Below are positions 32,307 to 40,185 of a DNA stretch of 49,463 nt, piece by piece. The DNA lies in assembly GCA_900548215.1 (NCBI GenBank), contig URJI01000008.1, forward strand, positions 1 to 49,463, in the 5' to 3' direction. The DNA comes from an uncultured Coprococcus sp. Lineage in GTDB: Bacteria; Bacillota; Clostridia; Lachnospirales; Lachnospiraceae. The position numbers were made by a program, and so were the translations under genes. The stretch's first letter is position 1, and each line of letters begins with the position of its first letter. The notes under the pieces are model-generated. The model had not been told where the DNA came from and searched no databases. It saw only the letters and a program-made list of their open reading frames with translations.

Positions 32307-33010
32307 TGGCGGACAATCTTCATTTGCTGAAGCTTGCAAAAGAAGGCGACAGGGAAGCCAGGGACAGGCTTGTAACTGACAATATGGGACTTGTGATAAG
32401 CGTGGCAAGAAGATATGCCGGAAGAGGGCAGGAACTGGAGGATCTTATACAGATAGGCCTTATAGGCCTTATGAAGGCCATAGACCGCTTTGATATGGAT
32501 TATGATGTAAAGCTCTCAACATACTCAGTTCCGTTGATACAGGGCGAGATAAGGCGGTTCCTGAGGGATGATGGCATGGTTAAGATAAGCAGAAATCTGA
32601 AAACTGTCCACTACAGGGCTGAGAAGTACATACAGGATATGCAGAAGGCACATGGAATGGAACCAACCATCGATGAGATATGCGGTGCCATAGGGACTAC
32701 ATCAGAGGAACTGGTCATGGCTATGGAGGCTGCGGCGGACATCACATGTATAGATGATGTGCATGAGGATACACTTAGGACATCGGAGAGTGACAAGATA
32801 GTGGAGCACCTGTATGTGGAGGAGATGCTGGATGCTCTGACGGAGGGGGAAAAGAGAATCATAAAGATGAGATATTTTGAGAATAAGACTCAGGCACAGA
32901 TTGGACGACTGATGGGTCTCAGTCAGGTTCAGGTGAGCAGGATGGAGAAGAAGATACTTGAAAGACTTCGGCGTGAATATGGGAATGGATGTGACAAAGG
33001 TTCTGCATGA
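32306..33010 (+). CDS. sigF: Sporulation sigma factor sigma-F
   Basis: A 234-residue sigma-70-family factor for the early forespore. Region 2 shows LVISVARRYAGRGQELEDLIQIGLIGLMKAIDRFD (quoted by positions, about 28-62) and KLSTYSVPLIQGEIRRFLRDDG. Region 4 has RIIKMRYFENKTQAQIGRLM and the recognition helix GLSQVQVSRMEKKIL. ATG 32306 overlaps the TGA of spoIIAB. The three-gene order is that of all spoIIA operons. The spoVA genes follow after 164 bases, the same order as in B. subtilis. Confidence 0.97.
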   Translation: MADNLHLLKLAKEGDREARDRLVTDNMGLVISVARRYAGRGQELEDLIQIGLIGLMKAIDRFDMDYDVKLSTYSVPLIQGEIRRFLRDDGMVKISRNLKTVHYRAEKYIQDMQKAHGMEPTIDEICGAIGTTSEELVMAMEAAADITCIDDVHEDTLRTSESDKIVEHLYVEEMLDALTEGEKRIIKMRYFENKTQAQIGRLMGLSQVQVSRMEKKILERLRREYGNGCDKGSA

Positions 33011-33024
33011 AAACTTATGCAGAA
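33001..33024 (+). other. Hairpin at the sigF stop codon
   Basis: TTCTGCAT, an eight-base loop, ATGCAGAA: a perfect 8-bp stem that includes the sigF stop. It is not followed by Ts, so read-through into spoVA is expected. Confidence 0.55.
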
Positions 33025-33065
33025 TCCAAAAATACAGATGGAAAATAAAACTCAAAAAAACTCAA

Positions 33066-33094
33066 AAATGAAAAAGGAATAAACTGGCATAATA
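33066..33094 (+). promoter_or_regulatory. Candidate sigma-G promoter of spoVAA
   Basis: CATAATA at 33088-33094 matches the sigma-G -10 consensus CATnHTA exactly. AAATG at 33066-33070, 17 bases upstream, fits GHATR at four of five positions. Transcription would begin near 33101, inside the 5' arm of the inverted repeat. Confidence 0.45.
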
Positions 33095-33189
33095 TCAGCC
33101 ATATACATGGACAGACTATTCATAAAAGAAACAGATCATGATATCTGTGATGTGAATAGTAGAGGGAAATGTATATGGCTGATATTGTG
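33088..33189 (+). repeat. 21-bp inverted repeat covering the spoVAA start codons
   Basis: The 5' arm 33088-33108 (CATAATATCAGCC...) pairs along its full length with the 3' arm 33169-33189 (...GGCTGATATTGTG); all 21 positions pair, one as G-T. The 60-base loop holds a smaller hairpin (ACAGAT/ATCTGT, 33131-33148). The 3' arm starts exactly at ATG 33169 and includes ATG 33175, while the GAGGG ribosome site lies just outside in the loop. Confidence 0.9.
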
Positions 33190-33798
33190 TATTTGAAACT
33201 GTCAGAGAGCTGTCTTGCTGATAAGAAAAAAGTAAAGGTTAAGGATGTGGCGAAGGTACTCAGTGCAAATGCTGATCTCAGATTTGGAGTGGAGAATCTG
33301 GAGCTTATGAGTTTTTCGGGGAGTAAAGAGCAGCAGGTTATATCGGTCATGTATATCTTACAGCTTATACATCAGAGATTCCCTGATTGCACAGTCATGC
33401 CGCTTGGAGCCACAGATGTGGTTGTATACTATAGAACATACGATACAAGTGACAAGGTAAAACAGATTATGAAATTTGTATTCATATGTCTGGTGGCATT
33501 CTTTGGGGCTGGTTTTTCCATCATGTCGTACAACTCCGATGTGAACATGGTGGGTCAGCTTGATGTGATGAAAAATATATTTGTGGGAAAAACGGAGACG
33601 GCATATCCGGTGGCAGGAATTGCATATTCTCTGGGACTCTTTATAGGCATAATCATATTCTTCAACCATGGGGCGAGGAAGAAGTTCACAGATGACCCTA
33701 CTCCTCTCCAGGTTCAGATGAGACAGTATGAACAGGAAGTAAATCAGACTGTTATAACGGATTCTGAGAGAAAGAAGGCGGTGAGGGATGTTGATTAG
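33175..33798 (+). CDS. spoVAA: Stage V sporulation protein AA
   Basis: A 207-residue protein. The N-terminal soluble domain (DIVYLKLSESCLADKKKVKVKDVAKVL) and two C-terminal hydrophobic helices (FVFICLVAFFGAGFSIMSY and AGIAYSLGLFIGIIIFFNHG) match SpoVAA. SpoVA proteins carry dipicolinic acid into the forespore and release it on germination. Many clostridia keep only spoVAC, AD and AE, so AA and AB are notable. ATG 33175 is eight bases from GAGGG. It overlaps spoVAB by 11 bases. Its start lies in a long hairpin. Confidence 0.88.
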   Translation: MADIVYLKLSESCLADKKKVKVKDVAKVLSANADLRFGVENLELMSFSGSKEQQVISVMYILQLIHQRFPDCTVMPLGATDVVVYYRTYDTSDKVKQIMKFVFICLVAFFGAGFSIMSYNSDVNMVGQLDVMKNIFVGKTETAYPVAGIAYSLGLFIGIIIFFNHGARKKFTDDPTPLQVQMRQYEQEVNQTVITDSERKKAVRDVD

Positions 33799-34201
33799 GT
33801 ATGTACTTCTTGGAACCGTATGTCTTGCCAGCGGCGTGGCTATATCCGGGGGATATTTCGCATTCATATCCATGATAGGAATATTTCCAAAGCTGCTTGA
33901 GAAAGTGAAGGGAGCCAGACATTACATGCTTATTGAATGTCTGCTGGCATATGGAGCATCCCTGGCAAATCTTCTCTATGTGTTCAATATACCATTTCAT
34001 ATAACATTGGTTGGGTATACTTTGGTATGCCTGTTCGGCGGAATATTTGTAGGATGCCTTGCTGGTGCACTCACAGAGGTACTGAACGTCATACCGATAG
34101 TGTCGAGAAGATTCAGCGTCAGGAGAAATATGCCCTATGTCATCTACGGTCTTGCCGCAGGAAAGCTGGTTGGTTCTGTCATAAGTGTGATAGTTGGGTA
34201 G
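33788..34201 (+). CDS. spoVAB: Stage V sporulation protein AB
   Basis: A 137-residue integral membrane protein with four hydrophobic helices: LGTVCLASGVAISGGYFAFI, a segment near residues 45-65, LVGYTLVCLFGGIFVGCLAGAL and a C-terminal AAGKLVGSVISVIVG. The small residues and GG/GxxxG-rich helices, with TEVLNVIPIVSRR in between, fit SpoVAB. ATG 33788 follows GGTGAGGG inside the end of spoVAA, so translation is coupled. It is part of the dipicolinate channel set. Confidence 0.88.
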   Translation: MLIRYVLLGTVCLASGVAISGGYFAFISMIGIFPKLLEKVKGARHYMLIECLLAYGASLANLLYVFNIPFHITLVGYTLVCLFGGIFVGCLAGALTEVLNVIPIVSRRFSVRRNMPYVIYGLAAGKLVGSVISVIVG

Positions 34202-34286
34202 CGTTTTAAGTATGGGTTTAATAAGCAAAGTTTTAAGTAAGCGCAAAAAAATTATTTTGTGAAATAATATAAAGGAGGATGAGAAC

Positions 34287-34736
34287 ATGAAGTTTGAACC
34301 AATGGAAAGTGATTATAATGAATATGTGGAGGCTGTGACGCCTACATCAAGTGTGCCGAGGAACTGCCTGTGGGCATTTTTCGTTGGGGGCGTGATCTGC
34401 ACGGTGGGTCAGATAATATTTGAGGTGTTGCTTAATATGGATGTGAAAGAAGATGAGGCATATGCATATGTGTCTTTGCTGCTCGTCCTTGCGAGTGTTA
34501 TTCTTACAAGTCTCAATATCTATAAGAAGATAGCAAAATTCGGAGGTGCCGGAGCCCTTGTTCCTATAACAGGATTTGCAAATGGCGTGTGTGCGCCTAT
34601 TGTGGAATTCCAGACAGAGGGCGAAGTATTTGGAAAGGGAGTAAAGGCGTTTACCATAGCGGGACCGGTTATACTATACGGTATATTTACAAGCTGGCTG
34701 CTTGGTATAATATATTGGATAGTGTCGATATGGTAA
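34287..34736 (+). CDS. spoVAC: Stage V sporulation protein AC
   Basis: A 149-residue membrane protein and core subunit of the SpoVA channel; B. subtilis SpoVAC behaves as a mechanosensitive channel. Four helices are visible, with the conserved motifs FFVGGVICTVGQIIFE, FGGAGALVPITGFANGVCAPIVEFQTEG and GPVILYGIFTSWLLGIIYW. ATG 34287 follows AAAGGAGG. In most genomes spoVAD follows directly; here three unrelated genes come first. Confidence 0.95.
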   Translation: MKFEPMESDYNEYVEAVTPTSSVPRNCLWAFFVGGVICTVGQIIFEVLLNMDVKEDEAYAYVSLLLVLASVILTSLNIYKKIAKFGGAGALVPITGFANGVCAPIVEFQTEGEVFGKGVKAFTIAGPVILYGIFTSWLLGIIYWIVSIW

Positions 34737-34783
34737 GATGATTGTTCATGTGACTAAAATATGTAATAATTTGCAATCATTGG

Positions 34784-34813
34784 TTGACAATATCTCAAAA
34801 ATACCCATAATAA
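34784..34813 (+). promoter_or_regulatory. Sigma-A promoter after spoVAC
   Basis: TTGACA at 34784-34789, then ATAATA/TAATAA at 34807-34813 (17-18 base spacer). It gives the DUF3783-like and VanW genes vegetative expression independent of spoVA. Confidence 0.6.
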
Positions 34814-34871
34814 TCTATAGATTTAAGGATAACATACAACTGATACTTAAAAAGTTACAAGGAGAAAAGCT

Positions 34872-35252
34872 GTGAAAAAGATATTGACAGTTAATTTACC
34901 TGATGACAAAAAAAAGGCTGTCCATGATATATGTGCAGCTATGGGAGCAGAGATGACGGAGCTTTTGCCGTGGCAGTATGGCTATTCCGTAGGGGAGTTG
35001 ATATCACCAGATGGTCATTTGGATAAAGGAAAGCCTGAGGAAGCCGGCCACAGCCTGAATCTGGACATGATTATTTTCAGTGGATTTGGCAGCAGGGAGC
35101 TTGATGACTTTCTGGCGAGATATAAGGCTTCTGGAATAGAACCGGTAAAGCTCAAGTCCGTGGTCACAGATACGAACAGATCATGGACTGTGGAAAAGCT
35201 GTACACAGAGCTTGGACGGGAGTATCTGTTCTATAAGATGAGGGGAATGTAG
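34872..35252 (+). CDS. DUF3783-like protein
   Basis: A 126-residue soluble protein. A central hydrophobic strand (NLDMIIFSGFGSRELDDFLARYK) and a C-terminal segment (LKSVVTDTNRSWTVEKLYTELGREYLFYK) resemble the DUF3783 family, for which I know no function. No signal peptide or membrane helix is visible. GTG 34872 follows AAGGAGA. It has its own promoter and precedes the VanW gene by 36 bases, so the two form a small operon inside the spoVA region. The family call is tentative. Confidence 0.65.
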   Translation: MKKILTVNLPDDKKKAVHDICAAMGAEMTELLPWQYGYSVGELISPDGHLDKGKPEEAGHSLNLDMIIFSGFGSRELDDFLARYKASGIEPVKLKSVVTDTNRSWTVEKLYTELGREYLFYKMRGM

Positions 35253-35288
35253 AAGCAGGGGAAGGATAGAAGATAAGGAAGCATACGT

Positions 35289-37016
35289 ATGACAGAGAAA
35301 AGACGAATGTCTAAGAGACAGAGGAGAAAAAGGCAGCTTCAGTACAAGGCTCTGAGCTGGGCTTTAACTGCAGTGTTTGTGGTATTATTTTATGCGATCA
35401 TATGTGCATTTGTCGGCAACCGTTCGTTTTATGGCAAGACAACCATCAATGGTATAGATGTGAGCGGAATGAAGGTTGATGCGGCGGCAGAAGCCATAGA
35501 GCAGAGTTTTAAGGATACTTACAGCAAAGCAGAGATTGAGGTTAAGCTTGAGGACAAGACATACAAATTAGGTGTTGCAGATTCACTTGACATGGATGCA
35601 AAAAAGGCTGTTCAGAAGATCCAGAATGACACACACAGATTTTGGAGAAGAGGGTACGGATTTCTGGAGTCGCATATAGTTCAGAGTTCATTTGACGTGT
35701 ATCCTGGAGTTGCTGATCGCAGCGCTATATCAAGAACAGTGGAAAGCAGCGACATGATGAAAGCTGATCTCAGTCAGGGGGACGGCTACACTATACAGGA
35801 TGGTAAGCTGCTTGTTACAAAGGGAAGCGGTGACTATACAGTGGACACTGACAAGCTCACATCTGCTATAGTGAAGAATATAGAGTCCGGGAAGTACAGC
35901 ACAGTTATCGATTGTCCGGTCATAGCTATAGATGTGGATATGGATAAGGTGTATGCAAAGGTTCACAGAAAGGCTCAGGATCCGACCCTTGATCCGGACA
36001 AGGACTACCAGGTGGTGGAGGCTCAGGATGGAGTGGATTTTGATCTGGATGCGGCAAAAGCGTCCCTGGCAGCGGCCAAAAAGGGCGAGCAGATCAGTAT
36101 TCCTCTTACATACACCAAGGCGGATATGACCACAGATGAATACAAGTCACTTCTTTTCAGGGACCAGATCAGCAGTTACAGCACAGAGGTTGAGGGTTCT
36201 GATGCCAGAAAGACAAATGTAGAGCTTGCAGCTAAGTATTGTGATGGAACAATATTGATGCCTGGTGAGTCGTTTTCCTACAATGAGGGTGTTGGAGAAC
36301 TGACCGAGGAGAGAGGCTTCCTCCCTGGACCGTCATATGCAGATGGTCAGTCGGTCATGGATATGGGCGGAGGAATCTGTCAGGTTTCGTCCACGATGTA
36401 TATGGCGTGTCTGTATGCAAATCTTGAGATAGATGAAAGGCATTGTCATCCATATCCGTCATCATATGTACCTGCCGGACTCGATGCGACAGTCGCATGG
36501 GGCGGATGTGATTTTATATTTACAAATGACACTGATTATCCGATAAAAATAAGCACATCGTATGATGGCTACAGCACTTCGTGTACTATATGGGGAACCG
36601 TCACGGAGCCGTTCAGCGTAGAGCTTTACACGGAGACACTAGAGACAGAGCCATACGAGACAAAGTACGAGCTGGATAAGACACTTGGCAAGGACGAGCA
36701 GGTGCTTGACACAGTAGGAATAGACGGACTCACGATTCAGTCTTACAGGAGAGTGTACGATGCTGATGGAAACGTTATATCAGACAACCCTGAGGCCGTC
36801 AGTGTGTACTCAAAACGTGATGAGGTGTACAAGGTAGGAAAGCTTCCTAAGAAGGACAGCAAGAAGACAGAAAAGACTGAAGGTGACACCACAGAGGATA
36901 CATCAGAATCAGATGGCGGAGATTCGTCTGCTGATAAGACATCTGAAGGTGATGGTGAAGCAGAGGATCCGGACGCTGAAGACGACACGGAGAGCGATGA
37001 TTCTTCCGATGAATAG
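35289..37016 (+). CDS. VanW-family cell-surface protein
   Basis: A 575-residue exported protein. A basic start and one membrane helix (about 20-45) are followed by a PG_binding_4/YoaR-like domain (about 55-300) and the VanW domain with NVELAAKYCDGTILMPGESFSYNEGVG, GPSYADGQSVMDMGGGICQVSSTMY and AGLDATVAWGGCDF. The C-terminal 60 residues are acidic (Asp, Glu, Ser, Thr). VanW domains occur in vancomycin clusters and in many Firmicute surface proteins, and their biochemical role is not settled. ATG 35289 follows AAGGAAG. Vancomycin resistance is not implied: no vanH, vanA or vanX is present. Confidence 0.88.
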   Translation: MTEKRRMSKRQRRKRQLQYKALSWALTAVFVVLFYAIICAFVGNRSFYGKTTINGIDVSGMKVDAAAEAIEQSFKDTYSKAEIEVKLEDKTYKLGVADSLDMDAKKAVQKIQNDTHRFWRRGYGFLESHIVQSSFDVYPGVADRSAISRTVESSDMMKADLSQGDGYTIQDGKLLVTKGSGDYTVDTDKLTSAIVKNIESGKYSTVIDCPVIAIDVDMDKVYAKVHRKAQDPTLDPDKDYQVVEAQDGVDFDLDAAKASLAAAKKGEQISIPLTYTKADMTTDEYKSLLFRDQISSYSTEVEGSDARKTNVELAAKYCDGTILMPGESFSYNEGVGELTEERGFLPGPSYADGQSVMDMGGGICQVSSTMYMACLYANLEIDERHCHPYPSSYVPAGLDATVAWGGCDFIFTNDTDYPIKISTSYDGYSTSCTIWGTVTEPFSVELYTETLETEPYETKYELDKTLGKDEQVLDTVGIDGLTIQSYRRVYDADGNVISDNPEAVSVYSKRDEVYKVGKLPKKDSKKTEKTEGDTTEDTSESDGGDSSADKTSEGDGEAEDPDAEDDTESDDSSDE

Positions 37017-37055
37017 AGCTGATAATAAGTAATCTTGAACAGAGGATATGCAATT

Positions 37056-37113
37056 AAAAAGTACCAGAGCCATGTTTCATAATATTATTATGCGACATGA
37101 TCCTGGTACTTTT
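37056..37113. terminator. Bidirectional terminator between VanW and ClC genes
   Basis: AAAAGTACCAG pairs with CTGGTACTTTT, with inner pairs CATGT/ACATG and CATAATA/TTATTATG. A-run on one side and T-run on the other suit both converging genes. Confidence 0.9.
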
Positions 37114-37158
37114 GTTATTCTAAATCCGTTATTTATAAATCTGTTATTCTATGGCTGT

Positions 37159-38511
37159 TTATTCTATATCATCAGAATCATCCTCGCGTATCCGGAGCAG
37201 TCCTTCAAGAAATCCGGGTTCACGCGTCTTTATCTCCTGATTAGTGTACAGATTCACATAGTGTGGTCTGAGCTTTGAGTATATGATCTTCTGCTCATTG
37301 TACAGACTGTAATATCCTGAGAGCATATAGCTCACGGCACAGCCTATGGTGAAGAACATGATGCCCTGTACCCCGAACAGCTCAATGCTGAGGAAGAGGG
37401 ATGTGAGAGGACAGTTTACAACTCCGCAGAAGAAACATACCATTCCGAGTGCGGCAGCAAATCCGGGATCCATGCCCATGAGCCCACCGGTCACACATCC
37501 AAATGTGGCACCTACAAAGAATGATGGAACAATTTCACCGCCTCTGAAGCCACATCCTATCGTGATAGCCGTAAACAATGCTTTCAGGAGAAATGCTGCG
37601 GGTTTGGCCTGTCCGTCCAGAGCCTGAGATATAATATTCATACCTGTACCGTTGTAGTCTGTTGTGTTCAAAACGATGTTGAGAATGACAAGCATTACAC
37701 CTCCAGCAAAAACCCTCACATATTGGTTTTTGAAGTATTTGCGGAAAAGTTTGTGTACAACGGACATGAATATGCAGAACAGACTGCTTAAGACTGCGCA
37801 CATGATCGCCAGTACAATAACTTTGAGCACAAGAATGAGATCAAGTGATGATGGCATGCCGGCTATGCTGTAGTGATCATGTACAACATGCAGCTTTCTG
37901 GTTATAACATAAGATATAACCGATGAGAACAGGCATGGCACAAATGCGCAGTAGTACAATATACCGATACTGATAACTTCCATGCTGAACAGGGCTGCAG
38001 TTATAGGTGTACCGAACAGTGCTGAGAATACGGCACTCATACCACACAGTGTGAGAATATGTTTGTCGCTGTCATCAAGCTTCAAGATCTTGCCTATGGA
38101 TACGCCTATGCTTCCACCTATCTGGAGCGCGGCACCCTCACGGCCTGATGATCCACCGAAGAGGTGTGTGATGACTGTGGAGATGAAGATGAGAGGGGCC
38201 ATACGTGATGGTATCTCATCTTCGACACTTCTGATGGAACCTATGACGAGGTTTGTTCCCTTGGAGTGCCTTATTCCGCATATGCGGTATATGAAAACAA
38301 TGACTATTCCAGCAAGTGGCATGAAATATATTATGCTGTGATTGTTCTCACGAAAACCGGTGGCATATTCTACACATATATGGAATGCAGTGCCAACAAG
38401 CCCACATATGGTTCCCATGATAAGTGAGAATATGATCCATTTTATAAATGTCTTCGAGTATCGTATACATCTGTTGAAACAATTTATCCAATATTCTTTA
38501 GTGTAGTCCAC
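37159..38511 (-). CDS. ClC-family chloride channel/transporter
   Basis: A 450-residue integral membrane protein. ClC motifs are GSSGREGAALQIGGSIG (the gating Glu of GREGP-type loops), a helix-N-like GCGFRGGEIVPSFFVGATFG and conserved Tyr/Phe-rich C-terminal helices. It moves chloride, possibly in exchange for protons, across the membrane. GTG 38511 is preferred because GGAG (38519-38522) precedes it by seven bases; a TTG start at 38664 would add 51 residues including an extra hydrophobic stretch. It is oriented against its neighbours and lies between spoVAC and spoVAD. A link to ion movement during germination is only a hypothesis. Confidence 0.9.
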   Translation of the reverse strand: MDYTKEYWINCFNRCIRYSKTFIKWIIFSLIMGTICGLVGTAFHICVEYATGFRENNHSIIYFMPLAGIVIVFIYRICGIRHSKGTNLVIGSIRSVEDEIPSRMAPLIFISTVITHLFGGSSGREGAALQIGGSIGVSIGKILKLDDSDKHILTLCGMSAVFSALFGTPITAALFSMEVISIGILYYCAFVPCLFSSVISYVITRKLHVVHDHYSIAGMPSSLDLILVLKVIVLAIMCAVLSSLFCIFMSVVHKLFRKYFKNQYVRVFAGGVMLVILNIVLNTTDYNGTGMNIISQALDGQAKPAAFLLKALFTAITIGCGFRGGEIVPSFFVGATFGCVTGGLMGMDPGFAAALGMVCFFCGVVNCPLTSLFLSIELFGVQGIMFFTIGCAVSYMLSGYYSLYNEQKIIYSKLRPHYVNLYTNQEIKTREPGFLEGLLRIREDDSDDIE

Positions 38512-38682
38512 TATTGTTCTCCAATCATTTTTATTGTTTGATTTATATGCAGCTTTAGATATGTTAAAGCAAATATCAGAATTTGTCCATAGGGCACATA
38601 TAACAAATACTGCCAGAATAAATTGCCATATATATGCGGATGCTAAAAACAGGAAACAAAACAAATAAAAGGGAGTCGTAAT

Positions 38683-39699
38683 ATGATCGAAAAAAAAGGA
38701 AAGCAGAGTATAAGATTTGAAAATGCACCATATATCATAGGTGCGGCTTCAGTGGCAGGTCCCAAAGAGATAGATGGACCTATGGCAAGATTCTTTGACC
38801 GCGTGAGCGAAGATGCAACATTTGGCAAGGATTCCTGGGAGGAAGGCGAGAGTGAGATGGTACGTCAGGCCATCACATTGGCGATACAGAAAGCCGGGAT
38901 TTCAAAAGAGGATATCAGGTATATGTTTGTGGGAGATCTTCTAGGACAGCTTATAGCATCTACATTCGGCGTTAAGGAGATGGATATTCCGGTTTTTGGA
39001 CTTTATGGGGCATGTTCCACCTGTGGTGAGGCGCTATCACTAGCCTCGATGACGGTGGCGGCCGGGTATGCGGACAATGTCATTGCTGAGGCATCCAGTC
39101 ATTATGGAAGCGCAGAAAAACAGTTCAGGTTTCCACTGGAATATGGAAATCAGCGTCCCCTGTCATCCACCTGGACGGTCACGGGAAGTGGTGCATTTGT
39201 GGTGTCAGACAGGGAGTCTGACATATGTATCAGAGGTATAACAACAGGTAAGATAGTGGATTATGGAGTCAAGGACTCTCTCAATATGGGGGCATGCATG
39301 GCTCCGGCAGCAGCGGATGTCATATACCAGAATCTTCAGGACTTTGGCATAAAGCCATCATATTACGACAGGATAATAACAGGTGATCTGGGCAAGGTGG
39401 GGAAGACCATACTTATAGATCTGTTAAACATGAACAATATAGATATATCGTCAAATCATATGGACTGTGGCATAGAGATATTTGACAATGAAGAGCAGGA
39501 TACTCATTCAGGTGGATCAGGATGTGGATGTTCAGCAGCGGTGCTCGCAGGATATATATTAAAAAAAATAAGTGCCGGGGAGTGGAAAAGGGTACTCTTT
39601 GTTCCTACGGGGGCTCTGCTTTCCACGGTAAGCTTCAATGAGGGGCAGAGTATTCCGGGAATAGCACATGCGGTAATGATAGAACACAAAGGAAAGTGA
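38683..39699 (+). CDS. spoVAD: Stage V sporulation protein AD
   Basis: A 338-residue thiolase-fold protein that binds dipicolinic acid on the inner spore membrane. Motifs are NAPYIIGAASVAGPKEIDGP, FGKDSWEEGESEMV, YGACSTCGEALSLASM, TGSGAFVVSD and a Gly/Cys-rich HSGGSGCGCSAAVLAGYIL. The thiolase active-site chemistry is not conserved in the family. ATG 38683 follows AAAAGGGAG. It lies divergent to the ClC gene and 80 bases before spoVAE, separated from spoVAC by about 4 kb. Confidence 0.96.
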   Translation: MIEKKGKQSIRFENAPYIIGAASVAGPKEIDGPMARFFDRVSEDATFGKDSWEEGESEMVRQAITLAIQKAGISKEDIRYMFVGDLLGQLIASTFGVKEMDIPVFGLYGACSTCGEALSLASMTVAAGYADNVIAEASSHYGSAEKQFRFPLEYGNQRPLSSTWTVTGSGAFVVSDRESDICIRGITTGKIVDYGVKDSLNMGACMAPAAADVIYQNLQDFGIKPSYYDRIITGDLGKVGKTILIDLLNMNNIDISSNHMDCGIEIFDNEEQDTHSGGSGCGCSAAVLAGYILKKISAGEWKRVLFVPTGALLSTVSFNEGQSIPGIAHAVMIEHKGK

Positions 39700-39779
39700 T
39701 GTTGTAAATGACATATAATATGGCATTGTGATTTTTGCTTGTGGTTTGGACTTAGGACAATAGGAAAGGAGAGATGAAA

Positions 39780-40136
39780 ATGAGTTATGTAAAAGCATTT
39801 GTAGTCGGGGGAATAATCTGTGTGCTTGCACAGCTGCTGATGAATAAGACAAAGCTTATGCCAGGAAGGATAATGGTTATACTTGTATGTTCCGGAGTTG
39901 TTCTCGGTGCACTGGGACTTTACGAGCCGCTTCTCGAGTTTGCTGAGTGTGGCGCATCAGTTCCGCTTACAGGATTTGGGTATAACCTGTGGAAGGGAAT
40001 AACGGAAGCTGTGGATAAGGACGGATTTATAGGTCTGTTCAGAGGCGGTTTCCAGATGGCTGCGGTTGGAAGCTCAGCAGCTCTTATATTTGGATATCTT
40101 GCATCTCTGATATTCAAGCCGAAGATGACCAAATAA
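39780..40136 (+). CDS. spoVAE: Stage V sporulation protein AE
   Basis: A 118-residue membrane protein of the SpoVAC/SpoVAEb family. Helices are FVVGGIICVLAQLLM, VILVCSGVVLGALGLYEPLLEF and a C-terminal AAVGSSAALIFGYLASLIF. The central CGASVPLTGFGYNLWKG motif is shared with SpoVAC. ATG 39780 is eight bases after GGAG; ATG 39774 is only two bases away. It forms the germination channel with SpoVAC and SpoVAD. A terminator follows. Confidence 0.95.
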   Translation: MSYVKAFVVGGIICVLAQLLMNKTKLMPGRIMVILVCSGVVLGALGLYEPLLEFAECGASVPLTGFGYNLWKGITEAVDKDGFIGLFRGGFQMAAVGSSAALIFGYLASLIFKPKMTK

Positions 40137-40168
40137 AAAATGGACCGCCGAAAGGCGGTCCGTTTTTT
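40134..40168. terminator. Bidirectional terminator after spoVAE
   Basis: GGACCGCC, loop GAAA, GGCGGTCC, with AAAAAA before and GTTTTTT after. It serves spoVAE and the convergent class A PBP gene. Confidence 0.93.
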
Positions 40169-40185
40169 AAATCGTATTATCAGTT

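Noticed and set aside
35289..37016. Vancomycin resistance locus suggested by the VanW domain
   Set aside because: VanW domains are common in Firmicute surface proteins; no vanH, ligase, vanX or two-component system is present.
38512..38664. Longer ClC start from TTG 38664 with an extra hydrophobic segment
   Set aside because: No ribosome site is seen there, whereas GGAG lies seven bases before GTG 38511. It remains possible but less likely.
38512..38682. Sigma-G promoter for spoVAD
   Set aside because: CATATATA near 38628 resembles a -10, but no GHATR-type -35 lies 17-18 bases upstream, so I do not call it.
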